A stretch of 64,000 nt of DNA from Hydractinia symbiolongicarpus. Taxonomy: Eukaryota > Cnidaria > Hydrozoa > Anthoathecata > Hydractiniidae. A model generated the notes under the pieces. The model ran no database searches, had not been told where the DNA came from, and was given only the letters and a program-made list of their open reading frames with translations. The translations under genes and the position numbers were made by a program. The stretch covers positions 744,001-808,000 of the forward strand of contig NC_079888.1 of assembly GCF_029227915.1 (NCBI RefSeq), written 5' to 3'. Below, piece after piece: positions 1-10,046 of this stretch; position 1 is the first letter of the stretch, and each line of letters opens with the position of its first letter.

Positions 1-746
1 CTTAGTAATATCGGAACAAAATCACTAAATACATGTTAGTACGAATATGTGACGCAACCGTTGTAACTCAAACGGATTGACACCGTTAAAAAGACAATGA
101 AAAGTAGTTTTTGAAACTGTCTCTATTTCTTCAGCGTGAACTAACTGCTAGGATTGGTCCCACAGTAAAAAATGACTTATTTATCTTAAATTTTAAATAA
201 ACCGCTACCACACCGCCCAGTGTAATCGTTGAGTCCCAGCAATCATGTGAAATTAAGAAGAATGTCATTACTTGGAGTCCAATTGGCTCATTTATCACAT
301 TTATCAGGTTACAGTCCAGAATCAGTTCAACTAAGTCCCACAGTCAATCGGTTCACCGTTAAAAGCGATACAACTTAGTAATATCGGAACAAAATCACAA
401 AATACATGTTGGTACGAATATCTGACGCAACCGTTGTAACTCAAACGGATTGACACCGTTAAAAAGACAATGAAATGTAGTTTTTGAAACTGTCTCTATT
501 TTTTCAGCGTGAACTAACGGTTAGGATTGGTCCCACACTAAAAAATGACTTATTTATCGAAATTTTTAAATGAAGCGCTACCACAGGGTCCAGTGTAATC
601 GCTGAGTTCCGGCAATCATGTCAAATTAAGAAGATTGTCATTCCTTGGAGACCAAGTGACTCATTTATCACATTTAGCAGGTCACAGTCCAGAATCAGTT
701 CAATTAAGTCCCACAGTCAATCGTTTCACTTTTAAAAGCGATACAA
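1..746 (+). repeat. Two diverged monomers at the left edge
   Basis: Monomers start at 1 and 374, each 373 bp. The first ends in the 'A-type' tail (cggttcaccgttaaaagcg), the second in the 'B-type' tail (cgtttcacttttaaaagcg). They show private changes, for example 'ctaactgctagg' in the first and 'acggttagg' in the second. Neither is part of an obvious higher-order repeat within the window. The array clearly continues to the left, because position 1 falls exactly at the phase box with no flanking DNA. Confidence 0.85.
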
Positions 747-2975
747 CTTAGTAAGATCGGAAAAAATCGCTAAATACATGTTGGTACGAATATGTGAAGC
801 AACCGTTGTAACTCAAACGGATTGACACCGTTAGGAAGTCAATGAAATCTAGTTTTTGAAACTGTCTCTATTTCTTCAGCGCGAACTAACGGCTAGGATT
901 GGCCCCACAGTAAAAAATGAGATATTTATATTAATTTTTAAATAAAGCGCTCCCACAGCGCCGGTGTAATCGCTGAGTTCCGGCAATCATGTTGAGTTAA
1001 AAAGAATGTTATTTCTTGGAGTCCAATTGGCTCATTTATCAAATTTATAAGATGACAGTCCAGAATCAGTTCAATTAAGTCCCACAGTCAATCGTTTCAC
1101 TTTCAAAAGCGATACCACTTAGTAATATCGAAAAAAACACTTAATACATGTTGGTACGGATATGTGAAGCAAACGTTGTAACTCAAACGCATTGACACCG
1201 TTAGAAAGGTAATGAAAGGTAGTTTTTCAAACTGTCTCTATTTCTTCAGCGTGAACTAACGGATAGGATTGGTCCCACAGTAAAAAATTACTTATTTATC
1301 GAAATTTTTAAATAAAGCGCTACCACAGGGTCCAGTGTAATCGCTGAGTTCCGGCAATCATGTCGAGTTAAAAAGAATGTTATTTCTTGGAGTTCAATTG
1401 GCTCATTTATCACATTTATAAGGTCACAGTCCAGAAACAGTTCAATTAATTCCCACAGTCAATCGTTTCACTTTTAAAAGCGATACAACTTAGTAAGATC
1501 GGAACAAATCGCTAAATACATGTTGGTACGAATACGTGACGCAATCGTTGTAACTCAAACGGATTGACACCGTTAGAAAGTCAATGAAATCTAGTTTTTG
1601 AAACTGTCTCTATTTCTTCAGCGCGAACTAACGGCTAGGATTGGCCCCACAGTAAAAAATGAGATATTTATATTAATTTTTAAATAAAGCGCTCCCACAG
1701 CGCCGGTGTAATCGCTGAGTTCCGGCAATCATGTTGAGTTAAAAAGAATGTTATTTCTTGGAGTCCAATTGGCTCATTTATCAAATTTATAAGATGACAG
1801 TCCAGAATCAGTTCAATTAAGTCCCACAGTCAATCGTTTCACTTTCAAAAGCGATACCACTTAGTAATATCGAAAAAAAACACTTAATACATGTTGGTAC
1901 GGATATGTGAAGCAACCGTTGTAACTCAAACGCATTGACACCGTTAGAAAGTCAATGAAAGGTAGTTTTTCAAACTGTCTCTATTTCTTCAGCGTAAACT
2001 AACGGGGAAGGATTGGTCCCACAGTAAAAAATTACTTATTTATCGAAATTTTTAAATAAAGCGCTACCACAGGTTCCAGTGTAATCGCTGAGTTCCGGCA
2101 ATCATGTCGAGTTAAAAAGAATGTTATTTCTTGGAGTTCAATTGGCTCATTTATCACATTTATAAGGTCACAGTCCAGAAACAGTTCAACTAATTCCCAC
2201 AGTCAATCTTTTCACTTTTAAAAGCGATACAACTTAGTAAGATCGGAACAAATCGCTAAATACATGTTGGTACGAATACGTGACGCAATCGTTGTAACTC
2301 AAACGGATTGACACCGTTAGAAAGTCAATGAAATCTAGTTTTTGAAACTGTCTCTATTTCTTCAGCGCGAACTAACGGCTAGGATTGGCCCCACAGTAAA
2401 AAATGAGATATTTATATTAATTTTTAAATAAAGCGCTCCCACAGCGCCGGTGTAATCGCTGAGTTCCTGCAATTATGTTGAGTTAAAAAGAATGTTATTT
2501 CTTGGAGTCCAATTGGCTCATTTATCAAATTTATAAGATGAAAGTCCAGAATCAGTTCAATTAAGTCCCACAGTCAATCGTTTCACTTTCAAAAGCGATA
2601 CCACTTAGTAATATCGAAAAAAACCACTTAATACATGTTGGTACGGATATGTGAAGCAACCGTTGTAACTCAAACGCATTGACACCGTTAGAAAGTCAAT
2701 GAAAGGTAGTTTTTCAAACTGTCTCTATTTCTTCAGCGTGAACTAACGGATAGGATTGGTCCCACAGTAAAAAATTACTTATTTATCGAAATTTTTAAAT
2801 AAAGCGCTACCACAGGGTCCAGTGTAATCGCGGAGTTCCGGCAATCATGTCGAGTTAAAAAGAATGTTATTTCTTGGAGTTCAATTGGCTCATTTATCAC
2901 ATTTATAAGGTCACAGTCCAGAAACAGTTCAACTAATTCCCACAGTCAATCTTTTCACTTTTAAAAGCGATACAA
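747..2975 (+). repeat. Dimer higher-order repeat, three copies (~743 bp each)
   Basis: Two monomer types alternate. The first, at 747, 1489 and 2233, carries 'gagatatttatattaat' and 'cagcgccggtg'. The second, at 1118, 1860 and 2604, carries 'cacttaatacatg' and 'tacggatatg'. The marker 'gagatattta' lies at 919, 1661 and 2405, spacings of 742 and 744 bp. The similarity breakpoints sit near 840 and 3070 rather than exactly at my phase boundaries: the monomer at 2976 keeps the head of the first type and then changes. Copies differ at only a few bases, so the amplification is recent compared with the monomer divergence. Confidence 0.92.
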
Positions 2976-4463
2976 CTTAGTAAGATCGGAACAAATCGCT
3001 AAATACATGTTGGTACGAATACGTGACGCAATCGTTGTAACTCAAACGGATTGACACCGTTAGAAAGTCAATGAAAAGTAGTTTTTGAAACTGTCTCTGT
3101 TTCTTCAGCGCGAACTAACGGCTAGGATTGGTCCCACAGTAAAAAATGACTTATTTATCTAAATTTTTAAATGAAGCGCTACCACAGGGTCCAGTGTAAT
3201 CGTTGAGTTCCGGAAATCATGTCGAGTTAAAAAGAATGGTATTTCTTGGAGTCCAATTGGCTCATTTACCACATTTATAAGGTCACAGTCCAGAATCAGT
3301 TCAATTAATTCCCACAGTCAATTGTTTCACTTTTAAAAGCGATACAACTTAGTAAGATCGGAAAAAATCGCTAAATACATGTTGGTACGAATATGTGAAG
3401 CAACCGTTGTAACTCAAACGGATTGACACCGTTAGAAAGTCAATGAAATGTAGTTTTTGAAACTGTCTCTACTTCTTCAGCGCGAACTAACGGCTAGGAT
3501 TGGTCCTACAGTAAAAAATGACTTATTTATCTTAATTTTTAAATAAAGCGCTCCCACAGCGCCCTGTGTAATCGCTGAGTTCCGGCAATCATGTCGAGTT
3601 AAAAAGAATGTTATTTCTTGGATTCCATTTGGCTCATTTATCACATTTATAAGATCACAGTCCAGAATCAGTTCAATTAAGTCCCACAGTCAATCGTTTC
3701 ACTTTTAAAAGCGATACAACTTAGTAAAATCGGAAAAAACGCTAAATACATGTTGGTACGAATATGTGAAGCAACCGTTGTAACTCAAACGGATTGCCAC
3801 CGTTAAAAAGACAATGAAATGTAGTTTTTGAAACTGTCTCTATTTCTTCAGCGTGAACTAACGACTAGGATTGGTCCCACAGTGAAAAATGACTTATTAA
3901 TCTTAATTTTTAAATGAGGCACTGCCACACCGCCCAGTGTAATCGCTGAATTTTATTAATCTTGTCAAATTAAGAAGAATGTCATTCCTTGGAGTCCAAT
4001 TGGCTGATTTATCACATTTATCAGGTCACAGTCCAGAATCAGTTGAACTAAGTCCCACAGTTAATCGGTTCACCGTTAAAAGCGATACAACTTAGTAATA
4101 TCGGAACAAAATCACTAAATACATGTTTGTACGAATATGTGACGCAACCGTTGTAACTCAAACGGATTGACACTGTTAAAAAGACAATGAAATGTAGTTT
4201 TTGAAACTGTCTCTATTTCTTCAGCGTGAACTAACGGATAGGATTGGTCCCACAGTAAAAAATGACTTATTTATCGAAACTTTTAAATGAAGCGCTACCA
4301 CAGGGTCCAGTGTAATCGCTGAGTTCCGGCAATCATGTCAAATTAAGAAGATTGTCATTCCTTGGAGTCCAATTGGCTTATTTATCACATTTATAAGATC
4401 ACAGTCCAAAATCAGTCCAATTAAGTCCCACAGTCAATCGTTTCACTTTTAAAAGCGATACAA
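2976..4463 (+). repeat. Transitional monomers between HOR blocks
   Basis: Four monomers start at 2976, 3348, 3720 and 4091 (372, 372, 371 and 373 bp) and show no shared multi-monomer order. The one at 3348 carries 'ctacttcttcagcgcg', a variant seen again at 29033 and 40935. The one at 3720 carries 'ttattaatcttaat', 'gaattttattaatc' and the A-type tail, and is related to the type called I below. The one at 4091 resembles type J below. No feature other than the satellite is present. Confidence 0.85.
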
Positions 4464-5207
4464 CTTAGTAATATCCGGAAAAATCGCTAAATACATGTTG
4501 GTTCGAATATGTGAAGCAACCGTTGTAAGTCAAACGGATTGACACCCTTAGAAAGTCAATGGAATGTAGTTTTTAAAACTGTCTCTATGTCTTCAGCGTG
4601 AACTAACGGATAGGATTGGTCCCACAGTAAAAAATGACTTATTTATCGAAACTTTTAAATGAAGCGCTACCACAGGGTCCAGTGTAATCGCTGAGTTCCG
4701 GCAATCATGTCAAAGTAAGAAGATTGTCATTCCTTGGAGTCCAATTGGCTCATTTATCACATTTATAAGATCACAGTCCAAAATCAGTCCAATTAAGTCC
4801 CACAGTCAATCGTTTCACTTTTAAAAGCGATACAACTTAGTAATATCCGGAAAAAGCGCTAAATACATGTTGGTTCGAATATGTGAAGCAACCGTTGTAA
4901 GTCAAACGGATTGACACCCTTAGAAAGTCAATGAAATGTAGTTTTTAAAACTGTCTCTATTTCTTCAGCGTGAACTAACGGATAGGATTGGTCCCACAGT
5001 AAAGAATTACTTATTTATCGAAATTTTTAAATAAAGCGCTACCACAGGGTCCAGTGTAATCGTTGATTTCCGGCAATCATGTCGAGTTAAAAAGAATGTT
5101 ATTTCTTGGAGTTCAATTGGCTCATTTATCACATTTATAAGGTCACAGTCCAGAGACAGTTCAATTAATTCCCACAGTCAATCGTTTCACTTTTAAAAGC
5201 GATACAA

Positions 5208-5579
5208 CTTAGTAAGATCGGAAAAAATCACTAAATACATGTTGGTACGAATATGTGAAGCAACCGTTGTAACTCAAACGGATTGACACCGTTAAAAAGA
5301 CAATGAAATGTAGTTTTTGAAACTGTCTCTATTTCTTCAGCGTGAACTAACGGATAGGATTGGTCCCACAGTAAAAAATGACTTATTTATCGAAACTTTT
5401 AAATGAAGCGCTACCACAGGGTCCAGTGTAATCGCTGAGTTCCGGCAATCATGTCAAATTAAGAAGATTGTCATTCCTTGGAGTCCAATTGGCTCATTTA
5501 TCACATTTAAAAGATCACAGTCCAAAATCAGTCCAATTAAGTCCCACAGTCAATCGTTTCACTTTTAAAAGCGATACAA
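5208..5579 (+). repeat. Representative monomer (372 bp) and its internal anatomy
   Basis: This copy is used as a reference. It holds 136 G/C in 372 bp (36.6%) and 13 CpG, close to expectation. Reading 5' to 3': the phase box; an A-rich stretch; alternating CCGTT (5264-5268), AACGG (5277-5281) and CCGTT (5289-5293); a T-tract and pyrimidine-rich stretch; a fourth AACGG (5349-5353); the first GTCCCACAGT (5363-5372); an AT-rich centre with A- and T-tracts; AGCGCT; a G/C-richer stretch with TTCCGGCAATCATG; the palindrome CCAATTGG (5485-5492); ATCACAGT (5514-5521); the second GTCCCACAGT (5541-5550); and a T/A-tract end. Stop codons occur in all frames, so the monomer does not code for protein. Confidence 0.9.
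5264..5293 (+). promoter_or_regulatory. Alternating CCGTT/AACGG box cluster (candidate protein-binding site, exemplar)
   Basis: Three five-base half-sites of alternating orientation start 13 and 12 bp apart: CCGTT, AACGG, CCGTT. A fourth AACGG follows about 60 bp on. The same cluster, with few changes, is in nearly every monomer of the window. A subset of monomers gains a further CCGTT near the 3' end, in 'ttcaccgttaaaag'. AACGG is the core recognised by MYB-type DNA-binding domains. That link is established for the motif class but is only an inference for this array. The cluster could equally be conserved by chance and homogenisation. Confidence 0.35.
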
Positions 5580-6695
5580 CTTAGTAATATCCGGAAAAAT
5601 CGCTAAATACATGTTGGTTCGAATATGTGAAGCAACCGTTGTAAGTCAAACGGATTGACACCCTTAGAAAGTCAATGAAAAGTAGTTTTTGAAACTGTCT
5701 CTGTTTTTTCAGCGCAAACTAACGGCTAGGATTGGTCCCACAGTAAAAAATGACTTATTTCTCTAAATTTTTAAATGACGCGCTACCACAGGGTCCAGTG
5801 TAATCGTTGATTTCCGGCAATCATGTCGAGTTAAAAAGAATGTTATTTCTTGGAGTTCAATTGGCTCATTTATCACATTTATAAGGTCACAGTCCAGAGA
5901 CAGTTCAATTAATTCCCACAGTCAATCGTTTCACTTTTAAAAGCGATACAACTTAGTAAGATCGGAAAAAATCACTAAATACATGTTGGTACGAATATGT
6001 GAAGCAACCGTTGTAACTCAAACGGATTGACACCGCTAAAAAGACAATGAAATGTAGTTTTTGAAACTGTCTCTATTTCTTCAGCGTGAACTAACGGATA
6101 GGATTGGTCCCACAGTAAAAAATGACTTATTTATCGAAACTTTTAAATGAAGCGCTACCACAGGGTCCAGTGTAATCGCTGAGTTCCGGCAATCATGTCA
6201 AATTAAGAAGATTGTCATTCCTTGGAGTCCAATTGGCTCATTTATCACATTTAAAAGATCACAGTCCAAAATCAGTCCAATTAAGTCCCACAGTCAATCG
6301 TTTCACTTTTAAAAGCGATACAACTTAGTAATATCCGGAAAAATCGCTAAATACATGTTGGTTCGAATATGTGAAGCAACCGTTGTAAGTCAAACGGATT
6401 GACACCCTTAGAAAGTCAATGGAATGTAGTTTTTAAAACTGTCTCTATTTCTTCAGCGTGAACTAACGGATAGGATTGGTCCCACAGTAAAGAATTACTT
6501 ATTTATCGAAATTTTTAAATAAAGCGCTACCACAGGGTCCAGTGTAATCGCTGAGTTCCGGCAATCATGTCGAGTTAAAAAGAATGTTATATCTTGGAGT
6601 TCAATTGGCTCATTTATCACATTTATAAGGTCACAGTCCAGAGACAGTTCAATTAATTCCCACAGTCAATCTTTTCACTTTTAAAAGTGATACAA

Positions 6696-9600
6696 CATAG
6701 TTATATCGGAACAAAATCACTAAATACATGTTGGCACGAATATGTGACGCAACTGTTTTAACTCAAACGGATTGACACCGTTAGAAAGTCAATGAAAGGT
6801 AGTTTTTGAAACTGTCTCTATTTCTTCAGCGTGAACTAACGGATAGGATTGGTCCCACAGTAAAGAATTACTTATTTATCGAAATTTTTAAAAAAAGCGC
6901 TACCACAGGGTCCAGTGTAATCGCTGAGTTCCGGCAATCATGTCGAGTTAAAAAGAATGTTATTTCTTGGAGTTCAATTGGCTCATTTAAAACATTTATA
7001 AGGTCACAGTCCAGAAACAGTTCAATTAATTCCCACAGTCAATCGTTTCACTTTTAAAAGCGATACAACTTAGTAATATCCGGAAAAATCGCTAAATACA
7101 TGTTGGTTCGAATATGTGAAGCAACCGTTGTAAGTCAAACGGATTGACACCCTTAGAAAGTCAATGGAATGTAGTTTTTAAAACAATCTCTATTTCTTCA
7201 GCGTGAACTAACGGATAGGATTGGTCCCACAGTAAAGAATTTAATTATTTATCGAAATTTTTAAATAAAGCGCTACCACAGGGTCCAGTGTAATCGCTGA
7301 GTTCCGGCAATCATGTCAAATTAAGAAGATTGTCATTCCTTGGAGTCCAATTGGCTCATTTATCACATTTATAAGATCACAGTCCAAATTCAGTCCAATT
7401 AGGTCCCACAGTCAATCGTTTCACTTTTAAAAGCGATACAACTTAGTAATATCCGGAAAAATCGCTAAATACATGTTGGTTCGAATATGTGAAGCAACCG
7501 TTGTAAGTCAAACGGATTGGCACCCTTAGAAAGTCAATGAAATGTAGTTTTTAAAACTGTCCCTATTTCTTCAGCGTGAACTAACGGATAGGATTGGTCC
7601 CACAGTAAAGAATTACTTATTTATCGAAATTTTTAAATAAAGCGCTACCACAGGGTCCAGTGTAATCGCTGAGTTCCGGCAATCATGTCGAGTTAAAAAG
7701 AATGTTATTTCGTGGAGTTCAATTGGCTCATTTATCACATTTATAAGGTCACAGTCCAGAAACAGTTCAATTAATTCCCACAGTCAATCGTTTCACTTTT
7801 AAAAGCTATACAACTTAGTAAGATCGGAACAAATCGCTAAATACATGTTGGTACGAATACGTGACGCAATCGTTGTAACTCAAACAGATTGACACTGTTA
7901 GAAAGTCAATGAAAAGTAGTTTTTGAAACTGTCTCTATTTCTTCAGCGTGAACTAACGGCTAGGATTGGTCCCACAGTGAAAAAAGACTTATTAATCTTA
8001 ATTTTTAAATCAGGCACTACCACACCGCCCAGTGTAATCGCTGAATTTTATTAATCCTGTCAAATTAAGAAGAATGTCATTCCTTCGAGTCCAATTGGCT
8101 CATTTATCTCATTTATCAGGTCACAGTCCAGAATCAGTTGAACTAAGTCCCACAGTTAATCGGTTCACCGTTAAAAGCGATACAACTTAGTAATATCGGA
8201 ACAAAATCACTAAATACATGTTGGTACGAATATGTGACGCAACCGTTGTAACTCAAACGGATTGACACCGTTAAAAAGACAATGAAATGTAGTTTTTGAA
8301 ACTGTCTCTATTTCTTCAGCGTGAACTAACGGATAGGATTGGTCCCACAGTAAAAAATGACTTATTTATCGAAACTTTTAAATGAAGCGCTACCACAGGG
8401 TCCAGTGTAATCGCTGATTTCCGGCAATCATGTCAAATTAAGAAGATTGTCATTCCTTGGAGTCCAATTGGCTTATTTATCACATTTATAAGATCACAGT
8501 CCAAAATCAGTCCAATTAAGTCCCACAGTCAATCGTTTCACTTTTAAAAGCGATACAACTTAGTAATATCCGGAAAAATCGCTAAATACATGTTGGTTCG
8601 AATATGTGAAGCAACCGTTGTAAGTCAAACGGATTGACACCCTTAGAAAGTCAATGAAAGGTAGTTTTTAAAACTGTCTCTATTTCTTCAGCGTGAACTA
8701 ACGGATAGGATTGGTCCCACAGTAAAAAATGACTTATTTATCGAAACTTTGAAATGAAGCGCTACCACAGGGTTCAGTGTAATCGCTGAGTTCCGGCAAT
8801 CATGTCAAATTAAGAAGATTGTCATTCCCTGGAGTCCAATTGGCTCATTTATCACATTTATAAGATCACAGTCCAAAATCAGTCCAATTAAGTCCCACAG
8901 TCAATCGTTTCACTTTTAAAAGCGATACAACTTAGTAATATCCGGAAAAATCGCTAAATACATGTTGGTTCGAATATGTGAAGCAACCGTTGTAAGTCAA
9001 ACGGATTGACACCCTTAGAAAGTCAATGAAATGTAGTTTTTAAAACTGTCTCTATTTCTTCAGCGTGAACTAACGGATAGGATTGGTCCCACAGTAAAGA
9101 ATTACTTATTTATCGAAATTTTTAAATAAAGCGCTACCACAGGGTCCAGTGTAATCGCTGAGTTCCGGCAATCATGTCGAGTTAAAAAGAATGTTATTTC
9201 TTGGAGTTCAATTGGCTCATTTATCACATTTATAAGGTCACAGTCCAGAAACAGTTCAATTAATTCCCACAGTCAATCGTTTCACTTTTAAAAGCTATAC
9301 AACTTAGTAAGATCGGAACAAATCGCTAAATACATGTTGGTACGAATACGTGACGCAATCGTTGTAACTCAAACGGATTGACACTGTTAGAAAGTCAATG
9401 AAAAGTAGTTTTTGAAACTGTCTCTGTTTTTTCAGCGCGAACTAACGGCTAGGATTGGTCCCACAGTAAAAAATGACTTATTTATCTAAATTTTTAAATG
9501 ACGCGCTACCACATGGTCCAGTGTAATCGTTGATTTCCGGCAATCATGTCGAGTTAAAAAGAATGTTATTTCTTGGAGTTCAATTGGCTCATTTATCACA

Positions 9601-10046
9601 TTTATAAGGTCACAGTCCAGAGACAGTTCAATTAATTCCCACAGTCAATCGTTTCACTTTTAAAAGCGATACAACTTAGTAGGATCGGAAAAAATCATTA
9701 AATACATGTTGGTACGAATATGTGAAGCAACCGTTGTAACTCAAACGGATTGACACCGTTAAAAAGACATTGAAATGTAGTTTTTGAAACTGTCTCTATT
9801 TCTTCAGCGTGAACTAACGGATAGGATTGGTCCCACAGTAAAAAATGACTTATTTATCGAAACTTTTAAATGAAGCGCTACCACAGGGTCCAGTGTAATC
9901 GCTGAGTTCCGGCAATCATGTCAAATTAAGAAGAATGTTATTTCTTGGAGTTCAATTGGCTCATTTATCACATTTATAAGGTCACAGTCCAGAGACAGTT
10001 CAATTAATTCCCACAGTCAATCGTTTCACTTTTAAAAGTGATACAA
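6696..10046 (+). repeat. Main HOR copy 1: nine monomers F-G-H-I-J-K-L-M-N (3,351 bp)
   Basis: Type markers: F at 6696 (catagttatatcgg, ttggcacg, tttttaaaaaaagcg); G at 7069 (ttaaaacaatctc); H at 7442 (attggcaccc, ctgtccct); I at 7814 (cagattgacactg, aaatcaggcac, A-type tail); J at 8186 (aacttttaaatgaag with ggcttattta); K at 8559 (aaaggtagtttttaaaac); L at 8931 (aaagaattac with ctatacaac tail); M at 9303 (gttttttcagcgcg, aaatgacgcgc); N at 9675 (gatcggaaaaaatcattaaa). The same order returns three more times to the right with whole monomers missing or fused. This is the fullest version in the window and serves as the reference. Confidence 0.9.

Larger units (their letters stand above)
4464..6695 (+). 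repeat. Six monomers with alternating types leading into the main HOR block
   Basis: Monomers start at 4464, 4836, 5208, 5580, 5952 and 6324, all 372 bp. Those at 4464, 4836, 5580 and 6324 carry the head 'tatccggaaaaatcgc' with 'ggttcgaatatg' and 'acacccttagaaag'. Those at 5208 and 5952 are near-identical and carry 'gatcggaaaaaatcac' with 'cgttaaaaagac'. Their 744 bp spacing shows a local dimer duplication. The monomer at 5580 joins a ccgg-type head to a middle with 'ctctgttttttcagcg' and 'aaatgacgcgc', which belongs to type M below, so it is itself a recombinant. The monomer at 6324 is type C. Confidence 0.85.

Noticed and set aside
4464-4500. Possible CENP-B box (TTCG...CGGG pattern)
   Set aside because: TTCG is present in 'ggttcgaatatgtg', but the required CGGG partner at the right spacing is absent on both strands in every monomer type I read.
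5485-5492. CCAATTGG palindrome as an NF-Y (CCAAT) promoter element
   Set aside because: The motif is short, lies in an A/T-rich repeat, and no TATA box or transcription unit accompanies it. It is recorded as part of the monomer anatomy only.
5580-5640. 'ggttcgaat' in ccgg-type heads resembles a tRNA T-loop / B box
   Set aside because: Only about nine of eleven B-box positions fit. There is no credible A box upstream and no cloverleaf can be drawn around it, so neither a tRNA nor a tRNA-derived SINE is supported.
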